DNA of 19,684 nucleotides, from the NCBI GenBank assembly GCA_024636595.1, contig JAGXGT010000101.1:1-19684 (forward strand), given 5' to 3'. Under the pieces are notes generated by a model, which saw only the letters and a program-made list of their open reading frames with translations, ran no database searches and was not told the DNA's origin. Positions 13,600 through 19,684 of the stretch are shown here, piece after piece (position 1 is the stretch's first letter; each line of letters starts with the position of its first letter). This stretch comes from Sphingomonadales bacterium. GTDB taxonomy: Bacteria; Pseudomonadota; Alphaproteobacteria; Sphingomonadales; Sphingomonadaceae. Position numbers and translations under genes: made by a program.

Positions 13600-13814
13600 T
13601 GGCTATCACCGTTAAACTTGATGACCTGCTGCACGATAATCGCATGACCCTGACCGAACTGGCCGAGCGGGTGGATATCACGCTTGCTAACCTCTCCATC
13701 CTGAAAACGGGTAAGGCAAAGGCAATGCGTTTTACCACGCTTGAGGCGATCTGCCGGGAGTTGAAATGCCAACCCGGTGATTTGTTGCGCTACGAACCGG
13801 TAGAAGAAGATTGA
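13599..13814 (+). CDS. Small XRE/Cro-type DNA-binding regulator
   Basis: A 71-residue helix-turn-helix protein: VKLDDLLHDNRMTLTELAERVDITLANLSILKTGKAKAMRFTTLEAICRELKCQPGDLL, with the HTH at about 17-38, of the short YozG-like type (HTH_26). Such proteins are nearly all DNA-binding domain and often regulate the DUF2975 gene they are joined to. The ATG overlaps the DUF2975 stop, so the two are made together. The upstream palindromes at 12932-12987 are candidate targets. Confidence 0.9.
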   Translation: MAITVKLDDLLHDNRMTLTELAERVDITLANLSILKTGKAKAMRFTTLEAICRELKCQPGDLLRYEPVEED

Positions 13815-13857
13815 ACACCGCAACAATTTTCGGAGTATCATTACCACGATATTGGAT

Positions 13858-13899
13858 GGCCGCCACAGACAGCGCATATATTTTCGATTGAAGGCGGCC
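13858..13899 (+). terminator. Possible terminator of the DUF2975/XRE pair
   Basis: GGCCGCC (13858-13864) pairs with GGCGGCC (13893-13899) across a 28-nt AT-rich loop, and TTGTTT follows. The stem is strong but the loop is long, so the call is weak. Confidence 0.35.
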
Positions 13900-13952
13900 T
13901 TGTTTCGGAAAAATGAAACAGCAAATATTGATGCACTCAAATGAGCATCTAG

Positions 13953-13978
13953 TGTCCGCTTTCGGGATTTAGCGGACA
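13953..13978. repeat. Short palindromic repeat copy (GTCCGCTTTCGG core)
   Basis: TGTCCGCT (13953-13960) pairs exactly with AGCGGACA (13971-13978) over a 10-nt loop. It shares the exact 12-mer GTCCGCTTTCGG with the copy at 12117. It is the best-formed copy in the window. Confidence 0.65.
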
Positions 13979-14046
13979 TCAACTAGAGCAAGAGTCAATG
14001 ACTGCTTTCCACCCAGTTCCAAACATTCAAGCTGGCTGCCGTTAAT

Positions 14047-14070
14047 GTCCGATTTCGGCGCAGGGGCGGA
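14047..14070. repeat. Degenerate copy of the short palindromic repeat
   Basis: GTCCGATTTCGG (14047-14058) differs at one base from the 12-mer core. The closing arm is eroded: only CGGA (14067-14070) pairs with TCCG (14048-14051). Confidence 0.45.
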
Positions 14071-14124
14071 TGTTTGGATTGCGAGTATTCATTGGTAGAA
14101 ATTTTTCCAGGGAACAACTTCCGC

Positions 14125-15363
14125 TTATTCTTCCACCGCCTCAAACGCAGTCGCAGCCTCGGCATCCCGCGTGGTCACCAGATAATCATAACCCAGCAGC
14201 ACAAACTTGGCAAAAACCGGTAAGGCGTTCATCTTCTTGCCCGCCAGCGCATGGCGCAGCGGGGCGATCGGGATCAGATAATGACCCGCCTGCCCGACTC
14301 GCTCGGACGCGATGTCCGCCGCTGCGAGAATGGCTCCAATGCCTTCGTCTTCATAAGCCTGAACAGCAGTCGCTTTGCCATCCGCAGGCTTGATGATCCG
14401 TACCGTGCCGCCCATCGGCAGATAAGCAATATGCAAGGATGATAGCCCATTGGCAGCGGCCAGCCCGGGCAAAAGCGAGCCCAGATCATAAATGGACGTC
14501 GGCGTCGTGCCCCGCCCCATATGATAGGCGCCCATCTTGAACAATACGCGGGGAGCAGCTTCCGGCGCGGCCCGATACTGATCGAGAAAATAGCCGCGCA
14601 TCAACGCCGCACGTTCCTCATTATTCTGCAGATAGGCGCCCTGATTGATCAACCGATAGATTCGGGCGCTGGCGGCAAGCGCATCGATTATCGCCGTTGC
14701 TGACGGTGAACCCGCAAATATCTGCCCTAGCTCAGAAAATTCGGCGGCATCGGCGGTGTTCAGCCAGATATTTTCAAAATCGCCTTTTTCCAAGGCCGCG
14801 CGGTCAGCGTCCAGGATCGCATCCAGCCTCGCTCTGGTGGCCGTATCCGGCGCATATTTGGCCAGTTCATCCATCAATATCATCGGCGCGCCGACAAATT
14901 CCTGGTCAATGCCCCAGACCCCGTTGCCATGATCAAAACTGTCCGCCAGCACCGCATCTTCCCGGTTGCTCAGGAACGGGAAGGCAAGCGGCTTGTCGGC
15001 GAGACCGGACTCTATGGCATCCAGCCCGCCTGAGGCGAGTCTGGCCCGGACCCATTGCATGGTCACCGGCCCCACTTCGACAGCGTGATAAAGCGGCCCA
15101 TAGACCCGCGCTGCCTTTGCCAGTGCTTCAGCCAGCCGGGGCGAGCCGGCAAAGCCATGATCTTCCCCGACCGCAATAAATTGTGCCTCGGCCAGCGCCG
15201 CCTTCAGCCGCTCACCGCCGGCGCCGGACAGACCCGCATCGGTGAATCCGATTTCCAGTATTTCAACCGGCTCGCTTGGCGCAGCCTTGGCACCGGCACT
15301 CTGGGCCTGCGCCGGGACTGCATAAAGACAAATAGCTCCAACAATAGTGACCCATTTGAACAT
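14125..15363 (-). CDS. Secreted EreA/ChaN-like protein, function unknown
   Basis: A 412-residue protein with a signal peptide (cleavage after AVPAQA, residue 20). The motif FIAVGEDHGFAG (Glu67, His69), HAVEVGP (Glu96), the NNEERAALMRGYFLDQYR stretch (248-264) and LFKMGAYHMGRG (His281) have the layout of the erythromycin esterase-like/ChaN-like fold, where paired Glu and His residues line the active site. Similarity is at motif level only and from memory, so neither esterase nor haem-binding function should be assumed. The ATG at 15363 has an AGAGGGG upstream. It stands alone, convergent with the XRE gene and divergent from the carboxylase gene, and does not look like a resistance gene. Confidence 0.65.
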   Translation of the reverse strand: MFKWVTIVGAICLYAVPAQAQSAGAKAAPSEPVEILEIGFTDAGLSGAGGERLKAALAEAQFIAVGEDHGFAGSPRLAEALAKAARVYGPLYHAVEVGPVTMQWVRARLASGGLDAIESGLADKPLAFPFLSNREDAVLADSFDHGNGVWGIDQEFVGAPMILMDELAKYAPDTATRARLDAILDADRAALEKGDFENIWLNTADAAEFSELGQIFAGSPSATAIIDALAASARIYRLINQGAYLQNNEERAALMRGYFLDQYRAAPEAAPRVLFKMGAYHMGRGTTPTSIYDLGSLLPGLAAANGLSSLHIAYLPMGGTVRIIKPADGKATAVQAYEDEGIGAILAAADIASERVGQAGHYLIPIAPLRHALAGKKMNALPVFAKFVLLGYDYLVTTRDAEAATAFEAVEE

Positions 15364-15702
15364 CGCCCTGCCCCTCTGTGTATTGCTGTTCTACATCAGT
15401 AATATGCCAAAGGATTTTTGGCAACAAAATTTCCCGCTTCCCCTGCTTTAATCACTCAGTTAAACGGGCAGCATGATTCAGCAATTGATCCACCGCCAAT
15501 CCGGCCTGTCCTACATCGCCGCAGCGCGCTATGTTGGCGGAATGATCGATTTATCCTTGATCCTACCGGCCAAACTGGCGTCGATGGAAGGTTACACTCG
15601 ACGCCATATCGGCACGGCGCAACCCGCATTTTTCTGCCGCTTCCAGCCAAAAGTCACAGAAAATAAAACTATCTGTTCCTGTAAAGATAACCGGACCGAA
15701 AT
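15364..15702. other. 339-bp divergent intergenic region, no convincing gene
   Basis: Lies between the EreA/ChaN-like gene and the carboxylase gene. Short frames exist (for example plus strand 15473-15706) but none has a good ribosome site or recognisable protein. The only clear structure is the small dyad at 15405-15423. Confidence 0.6.
15405..15423. promoter_or_regulatory. Small dyad upstream of the EreA/ChaN-like gene
   Basis: TGCCAAA (15405-15411) and TTTGGCA (15417-15423) are exact reverse complements with 5 nt between, 41 bp upstream of the ATG at 15363. It may be an operator or a 5' leader hairpin. Confidence 0.3.
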
Positions 15703-17226
15703 ATGACATGGAAACCCGAACTCGAAGAACTGGCCGAGCGCCAGCGCCTCGCCGAAAAAATGGGCGGGGAGGAAAAAGTGTCGCGCCAGCATGGCCGCGG
15801 CAAGCTCGATGCGCGGGCCCGAATTGCCGGAATCGTCGACGAAGGCAGCTTTCGCGAAATCGGCAAGATCGCCGGGCGCGGCACCTATGCCGAGGACGGG
15901 ACGTTCGAGGATTTTGCACCGAGCAACCTGATTTTCGGCCGCGCGAATGTCGAGGGTCGGCCCGTGGTCGCCTCAGCCGATGATTTCACCGTGCGCGGCG
16001 GGGCCGCCGATGCGGCGCTGCACCGCAAGTTCACCCAATGCGAGAAGATGGCCCACACGCTGGGCATCCCGATGATCCGGATGATCGATGGCACCGGCGG
16101 TGGCGGATCGGTCAAAAGCCTGGAGGATATGGGCTTCACTTACGTCCCTGCGGTGCCCGGTTGGGAAGATATTATCAAGAACCAGGACACGGTGCCGGTG
16201 GTGGCGCTGGCCTTGGGCCCGACGGCGGGCATGGGCGCAGCGCGCACCGTCGCCAGCCACTATTCGATCATGGTCCGCGGCCTCTCCCAGATATTCGCCG
16301 CCGGCCCGGCGGTCGCCGCCGCGATTGGCGATACGCTGACCAAGGAGCAACTGGGCGGTTCCGACATTCATGCGACCAATGGCGTGGTCGACGAGGAAGT
16401 TGCCAGCGAGGCTGAAGCCTTTGTAACCGCGCGCAAATTCCTCTCCTATTTGCCGAGCAATGTGAACCAGTTCGCCGCCCGTGCCGAGAATTGGGATCCG
16501 GTCGATCGCAAGGATGAAAGCCTGCTTTCCGCTGTGCCGCGCGCCGAGAAGCAGGTCTATTCGATGCGCAAGATCATGGCGTCGGTGTTCGACGAGGGCT
16601 CGGTATTTGAAATGGGCAAGCGCTGGGGCCGCGCCGCGATCACTGCCTTTGCCCGGCTCGACGGCTGGCCGGTTGCGGTGCTCGCCAATGATCCGTCCTT
16701 CCTCGGCGGCTCCTGGGAAGCCAAATCCTCCGAAAAAGTCGAGCGGTTTGCCAAGCTGGCCGAACAATTTCACCTGCCGGTGGTCCATCTGGTCGACAAT
16801 CCCGGCTTCATGATCGGCGCCGAAGCCGAACGTACCGGCACCATCCGCTATGGTGTGCAGGCGATGAACGCAGTGTATAAAGCGACCGTGCCCTGGTGCA
16901 GCGTCATCGTCCGCCGCGCCTATGGCATTGCCGGCAGCGCGATGAGCAATGCCGAGAATTTCCAGTACCGCTTTGCCTGGCCATCGGGCGACTGGGGCTC
17001 GCTGCCGATCGCCGGCGGTCTGGAAGTTGCGTACAAGAGCGATATCGAAGGGTCGGAAGATCCCGTAGCGCGCCTGGCCGAGATCAAGGCAAAGCTCGAC
17101 AAGGTCACCTCGCCGTTCCGCACCGCCGAACAGTTCAGCGTCGAGGATATCATCGACCCGCGCGACACACGGCCCTTGTTGTGCGAATTTGCCGATCTGG
17201 CGTGGCGGAAACTTGGGGCGCAGTGA
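15703..17226 (+). CDS. Acyl-CoA carboxylase, carboxyltransferase (beta) subunit
   Basis: A 507-residue carboxyltransferase of the PCC/MCC beta type, which moves CO2 from carboxybiotin to an acyl-CoA. Two crotonase-like halves are visible: the N-terminal half with RIAGIVDEGSFREIG (40-54), DGTGGGGSVKSLEDMGF (129-145) and LGPTAGMGAART (171-182), the C-terminal half with NDPSFLGGSWEAKSSEKVERF, LVDNPGFMIG and YGIAGSAMSNAENF. The size fits the family. The acyl substrate (propionyl, methylcrotonyl or other) cannot be read off. The biotin carboxylase/BCCP partner is not in this window. The start ATG at 15703 has no clear Shine-Dalgarno sequence, which is unusual here, but the protein begins as relatives do (WKPELEELAERQRLA). 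Confidence 0.9.
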   Translation: MTWKPELEELAERQRLAEKMGGEEKVSRQHGRGKLDARARIAGIVDEGSFREIGKIAGRGTYAEDGTFEDFAPSNLIFGRANVEGRPVVASADDFTVRGGAADAALHRKFTQCEKMAHTLGIPMIRMIDGTGGGGSVKSLEDMGFTYVPAVPGWEDIIKNQDTVPVVALALGPTAGMGAARTVASHYSIMVRGLSQIFAAGPAVAAAIGDTLTKEQLGGSDIHATNGVVDEEVASEAEAFVTARKFLSYLPSNVNQFAARAENWDPVDRKDESLLSAVPRAEKQVYSMRKIMASVFDEGSVFEMGKRWGRAAITAFARLDGWPVAVLANDPSFLGGSWEAKSSEKVERFAKLAEQFHLPVVHLVDNPGFMIGAEAERTGTIRYGVQAMNAVYKATVPWCSVIVRRAYGIAGSAMSNAENFQYRFAWPSGDWGSLPIAGGLEVAYKSDIEGSEDPVARLAEIKAKLDKVTSPFRTAEQFSVEDIIDPRDTRPLLCEFADLAWRKLGAQ

Positions 17227-17240
17227 TCCCCGCCGGATCA
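17224..17240 (+). terminator. Weak hairpin at the carboxylase stop codon
   Basis: TGATCC (17224-17229) and GGATCA (17235-17240) form a 6-bp stem with a 5-nt loop that includes the stop codon itself. No T-tract follows, so it is only a candidate. Confidence 0.3.
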
Positions 17241-17302
17241 GGCCACAAACGGGCAGCAGCCATGATATTGTTACGCTGATATTTCAATAGCTTGCATAAG
17301 CA

Positions 17303-17318
17303 TGTGATGCCCGTCACG
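17303..17318. promoter_or_regulatory. CRP-like binding site
   Basis: TGTGA (17303-17307), six bases, then TCACG (17314-17318) match the CRP/FNR-superfamily consensus TGTGA-N6-TCACA in nine of ten positions. It lies about 142 bp upstream of the zinc-ribbon gene start. It is a single match found by eye. Confidence 0.35.
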
Positions 17319-17459
17319 GAAAACTGGCGTAAATATCCTATCGAAGGCAGCGGAAGATGCATATCATTTCATCTACCGAAACCAACGGTTCATCGCTGAT
17401 TCAGCAACGAGGTGCCATTGCATCGGTCCATAGTCTGGCAATGAAAGAAGGAAGAAGCG

Positions 17460-17720
17460 ATGTATTTATCACCAAGATCATTCATCAATCAGCCTGCTCA
17501 AGCCTTGGCCGAACACGGAATTCAGCGCGGTTACCAGCCGCTTTATCATCTCGATATCGTCAACCGCTGCCCCGGTTGCGGCAAATCGCACTGGCATGTT
17601 GGCCGGTTCAGCGCCGAATGCGCGCATTGCGAAACCGCCCTGCCGCTGGCGATGGTCGCGACCCAGCCGATGCAACCGCGCTTCACCGAACATTTCAGCA
17701 AGACGGCAATGGTCGCCTGA
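17460..17720 (+). CDS. Small zinc-ribbon protein, function unknown
   Basis: An 86-residue protein with RCPGCGKSHWHVGRFSAECAHC, i.e. Cys37-x2-Cys40 and Cys54-x2-Cys57 spaced as a four-cysteine zinc ribbon, followed by ETALPLA. I remember similar short proteins in sphingomonads without a known role. The sequence outside the ribbon is low in features. The ATG at 17460 has AAGGAAG five to ten bases upstream, a good ribosome site. It is followed 77 bp later by the M20 gene; a shared transcript is possible. A role in nucleic-acid or protein binding would be a guess. Confidence 0.75.
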   Translation: MYLSPRSFINQPAQALAEHGIQRGYQPLYHLDIVNRCPGCGKSHWHVGRFSAECAHCETALPLAMVATQPMQPRFTEHFSKTAMVA

Positions 17721-17775
17721 CAAAATAGGCGCTCAGTTCAGACTTGCGATCCATCCATTCCGCGGTCAATATTAA

Positions 17776-17790
17776 CCCCTTAACAAGGGG
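17776..17790 (+). promoter_or_regulatory. Hairpin enclosing the Shine-Dalgarno sequence of the M20 gene
   Basis: CCCCTT (17776-17781), AAC, AAGGGG (17785-17790) form a perfect 6-bp hairpin. AAGGGG is also the only ribosome-binding sequence before the ATG at 17798, seven bases away, so folding would hide it. Confidence 0.45.
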
Positions 17791-17797
17791 AACATTG

Positions 17798-19336
17798 ATG
17801 ACCGCAGATAGTAAGTTTTTGTCCATTGACCGCCGTCAGGCGCTACGCGGAGCGGCCATGGCCGGTGCGGGCGCGATGTTCATATCGCCCGGCATGGCGC
17901 TATCCGCCGACACCGACATGACCGCTATCCGCAAGGCCGCGGAGGCGGGGCGCGACGCCTCGGTCAAGCGAATCCAGGACTGGATCGCACTCCCCTCGAT
18001 CGCGGCCGAAGACCGCAATATGCCCGAGGGCGCGCAATATATGGCAGAGCTCGCCAAAGACGCCGGATTCCAGCATGTCGAAATCGTGCCCACCGATGGC
18101 CACCCTGGCGTCTTCGCCACCCTCGACGCAGGCGCGAAACGAACGCTCGGCATCTATTTCATGTATGACGTCAAGCAATATGATCCTTCCGAATGGTCGT
18201 CCCCGCCGCTCGCCGCCGCGATTGTCGACCGGCCTGGCTTCGGCAAGGCGATCATGGGCCGCGGCGCGGTCAACCAGAAGGGTCCGGAAGCGACCTTTCT
18301 GGCGGCTCTGCACGCCATTCGCGCAGCAGGGCGCAAACTGCCGGTGAATATCGTGCTGATTTGCGAAGGCGAGGAAGAAATCGGTTCCCCCCATTTCAAG
18401 CAGGTGGCGACTAAGCCCAATGTGCTGGCCGCGCTCCGGAAATGCGAGGGCATATTCATCCCTGCGAGCTGGCAGGACAAGAACGGCAATGTCAGCGTCA
18501 ATCTCGGTTCCAAGGGCATTATCGAACTGGAACTGGTCGCCAGCGGCGAGAAATGGGGCCGCGGGCCCAAGGGTGACATCCACTCCAGCCTCAAGGCGAT
18601 GGTCGATAGTCCCAGCTGGCGGCTGGTGCAGGCGCTGCAGACGTTGGTCACGCCTGACGGCAACACTCCGGCGATCGATGGCTGGTTCGAGAATGTCCGG
18701 CCGCTGACCGCGCGCGAAAAGGCGCTGATCGCAGAGACCGCCCGCAATTCCGACGAAGCCCAGCGTAAGGCGGTGCTGGGCGTCAATCACTGGATTGACG
18801 ATCTGCCGTTCGAGCAGGCGCTGCAGCGCCTGGCCCAGGAACCGACCGTCAATATCGAAGGCCTGGTCGCCGGCTACACCGGACCGGGCGGCAAGACCGT
18901 GCTGCCTGGCCGGGCCGTCGCCAAGCTCGATCTGCGGCTTGTCCCCGACCAGACCCGGGCCGAGGCCGAGACCAAATTGCGGGCGCATCTCGACGCCCAT
19001 GGCTTCCCGGACATCGAGGTCAATGTCAGCGGCGGCTATGACCCGACCGAAGTCGATGAGAACAGCCGCCTGATCCAGACCGAACTGGCGACCTATGAGC
19101 GCGCCGGCATCCAGGCGACGCTCAACCCGCGGCTGGCCGGATCATGGCCCGGTGCCACCTTTACCAGTCCGCCGGTCTCCATTCCTGCCGGCCATTTCGG
19201 CATGGGCCACGGCGCCGGGGCGCATGCGCCGGATGAATATTATGTCATCGAATCCACCAACCCGAAAGTCGCCGGTCTGGTCGATGCCACCATGGGCTAT
19301 GCCGATTTTCTCTATCAGCTGGCGGCGATCAAATGA
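17798..19336 (+). CDS. Tat-exported M20-family hydrolase with altered metal ligands
   Basis: A 512-residue M20/ArgE-type peptidase-like protein. The N-terminus has a Tat-like signal (DRRQALRG at 11-18, then a hydrophobic AMAGAGAMF stretch, likely cut near MALSA), so export folded to the periplasm is expected. M20 landmarks are IYFMYDVKQYDPSEW, RGAVNQKGPE, CEGEEEIGSPHF and GAHAPDE. The catalytic Glu (GEEEIGS, 192-194) and the final His476 are kept, but the usual His of GHxD is Met122, the bridging Asp of SDDKG is Asn159, and the later Asp is replaced near Ala223. I believe a subgroup with YFMYD and RGAxNxKGP exists, so this may be a family trait. The start at 17798 was chosen for its AAGGGG and the Tat motif position; the upstream in-frame Met has neither. 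Confidence 0.85.
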   Translation: MTADSKFLSIDRRQALRGAAMAGAGAMFISPGMALSADTDMTAIRKAAEAGRDASVKRIQDWIALPSIAAEDRNMPEGAQYMAELAKDAGFQHVEIVPTDGHPGVFATLDAGAKRTLGIYFMYDVKQYDPSEWSSPPLAAAIVDRPGFGKAIMGRGAVNQKGPEATFLAALHAIRAAGRKLPVNIVLICEGEEEIGSPHFKQVATKPNVLAALRKCEGIFIPASWQDKNGNVSVNLGSKGIIELELVASGEKWGRGPKGDIHSSLKAMVDSPSWRLVQALQTLVTPDGNTPAIDGWFENVRPLTAREKALIAETARNSDEAQRKAVLGVNHWIDDLPFEQALQRLAQEPTVNIEGLVAGYTGPGGKTVLPGRAVAKLDLRLVPDQTRAEAETKLRAHLDAHGFPDIEVNVSGGYDPTEVDENSRLIQTELATYERAGIQATLNPRLAGSWPGATFTSPPVSIPAGHFGMGHGAGAHAPDEYYVIESTNPKVAGLVDATMGYADFLYQLAAIK

Positions 19337-19350
19337 CCGGTCGCTGTTTC

Positions 19351-19442
19351 CGTTAGCCCTGAGCTTGTCGACCCGAAGGGCGAGCGTAGCTCAACGGCGC
19401 TTCTCGTCGGAAAGGCGTGGTTCGACAAGCTCACCACTAACG
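19351..19442. repeat. 92-bp imperfect inverted repeat element
   Basis: The left arm has CGTTAG (19351-19356) and GAGCTTGTCGA (19361-19371); the right arm has TCGACAAGCTC (19422-19432) and CTAACG (19437-19442). The arms match at 18 of 21 positions and are 50 nt apart. I remember this GAGCTTGTCGA-type intergenic repeat as common in sphingomonad genomes. It lies between two convergent genes and may end both transcripts. Confidence 0.75.
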
Positions 19443-19470
19443 GATCTGCCCCGAACTTCACCCGCCACCA

Positions 19471-19684
19471 TCAGATATCGCCAAATGCCTTCAGCGCGGC
19501 AGGCGCAACAACATCACCCCATTCCTGCACAAAATGCCCCGCTTCCTCGATCAGCAGCGGTTCCGGGCAGCCCTTGATCAGACTGTGCATCATCTTCATC
19601 ACCGGCGGACCGAGCACAGGATCGGAGCCGCCGATCGCCATGAAGCTGGGCCCGGACCATTCGCTGCTCCAGAAAGCGGCGGCC
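19471..19684 (-). CDS. Haloalkane-dehalogenase-like alpha/beta hydrolase, C-terminal part
   Basis: Only the last 71 codons are in the window; the start lies beyond the right edge. The visible protein reads FMAIGGSDPVLGPPVMKMM, then LIKGCPEPLLIEEAGHFVQE. This matches the C-terminus of the DhlA-type (HLD-I) haloalkane dehalogenases: the Asp in GSDPVLG corresponds to the catalytic acid and the His in AGHFVQEWG to the catalytic base. The nucleophile and halide-binding residues are outside the window, so true dehalogenase activity is not shown. It ends with TGA at 19471-19473 and converges with the M20 gene across the inverted-repeat element. Confidence 0.7.
   Translation of the reverse strand, partial: AAAFWSSEWSGPSFMAIGGSDPVLGPPVMKMMHSLIKGCPEPLLIEEAGHFVQEWGDVVAPAALKAFGDI

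Larger units (their letters stand above)
13815..14124. other. 310-bp intergenic region with hairpins and repeats, no gene seen
   Basis: The gap between the convergent XRE and EreA/ChaN-like genes has no convincing open frame. It holds a possible terminator (13858-13899) and two copies of the GTCCGCTTTCGG repeat (13953 and 14047). The rest is AT-rich and shows nothing I recognise. Confidence 0.7.

Noticed and set aside
12060..14075. CRISPR-like array of the repeated palindromes
   Set aside because: Copies are few, diverged and separated by genes, with no regular spacers and no cas genes.
14125..15363. Erythromycin resistance gene
   Set aside because: Only the motif layout is shared. A signal peptide, chromosomal setting and lack of mobile elements argue against a resistance role.
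15473..15706. 77-codon plus-strand frame before the carboxylase gene
   Set aside because: No recognisable domain and no clear ribosome site, and it ends inside the start of the carboxylase gene. I treat the region as intergenic.
15973..16788. 271-codon minus-strand frame opposite the acyl-CoA carboxylase gene
   Set aside because: Shadow of a conserved gene in GC-rich DNA; His- and Arg-rich translation without motifs.
17900..19000. 366-codon minus-strand frame opposite the M20 gene
   Set aside because: Shadow of the M20 coding sequence; no ribosome site and no family resemblance.

Overview
The window looks like ordinary chromosome of a Gram-negative alphaproteobacterium, most likely a member of the Sphingomonadales (Sphingopyxis/Sphingorhabdus-like). 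This rests on the moderately high GC content, the protein style, a type II secretion protein N, a small CPGC zinc-ribbon protein of a kind I remember from sphingomonads, and a long inverted repeat with GAGCTTGTCGA arms that I remember from the same group. No database was searched, so the taxonomic call is inference.

Region 1 (1-5165, minus strand) is one tightly packed gene string. From upstream to downstream it holds a membrane protein fused to an AhpD-like CxxC domain, a thioredoxin-like CxxS protein, an orphan GspN, a luciferase-like flavin oxidoreductase, the NhaA Na+/H+ antiporter, and a lipoprotein that runs off the left edge. Gaps are 10, 15 and 87 bp, and two junctions overlap by 4 nt. 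Diverging from it is an Rrf2-type regulator (5242-5748) with four clustered cysteines. A 27-bp near-perfect palindrome lies between them on top of the predicted -10 box of the minus-strand operon. This looks like an iron-sulfur or redox-sensed divergon.

Region 2 (5919-12000) is a series of metabolic genes. It starts with an unusual aldonolactone-oxidase-like flavoprotein whose first ~140 residues are a Lys/Asp/Ala/Arg-rich domain built of 11-residue repeats. A bidirectional hairpin terminator follows, then ispG (isoprenoid MEP pathway) translationally coupled to a dienelactone hydrolase-like gene on the minus strand. On the plus strand are a short-chain dehydrogenase and a secreted isoaspartyl peptidase/asparaginase.

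Region 3 (about 12000-14100) is visibly AT-richer and looks acquired or fast evolving. It holds a DUF4386-like membrane protein with a truncated DUF2306-like remnant behind it, diverging from a DUF2975 membrane protein coupled to a 71-residue XRE regulator. The divergent promoter carries stacked palindromes. Copies of a short palindromic repeat with the core GTCCGCTTTCGG lie on both sides of the block.

Region 4 (14125-19684) holds a secreted EreA/ChaN-like protein, an acyl-CoA carboxylase carboxyltransferase subunit, a small zinc-ribbon protein with an upstream CRP-like site, and a Tat-exported M20-type hydrolase with altered metal ligands whose Shine-Dalgarno sequence sits in a hairpin. A ~90-bp inverted-repeat element and the C-terminal end of a haloalkane-dehalogenase-like gene close the window. 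I saw no tRNA, rRNA, CRISPR array, transposase or phage gene.
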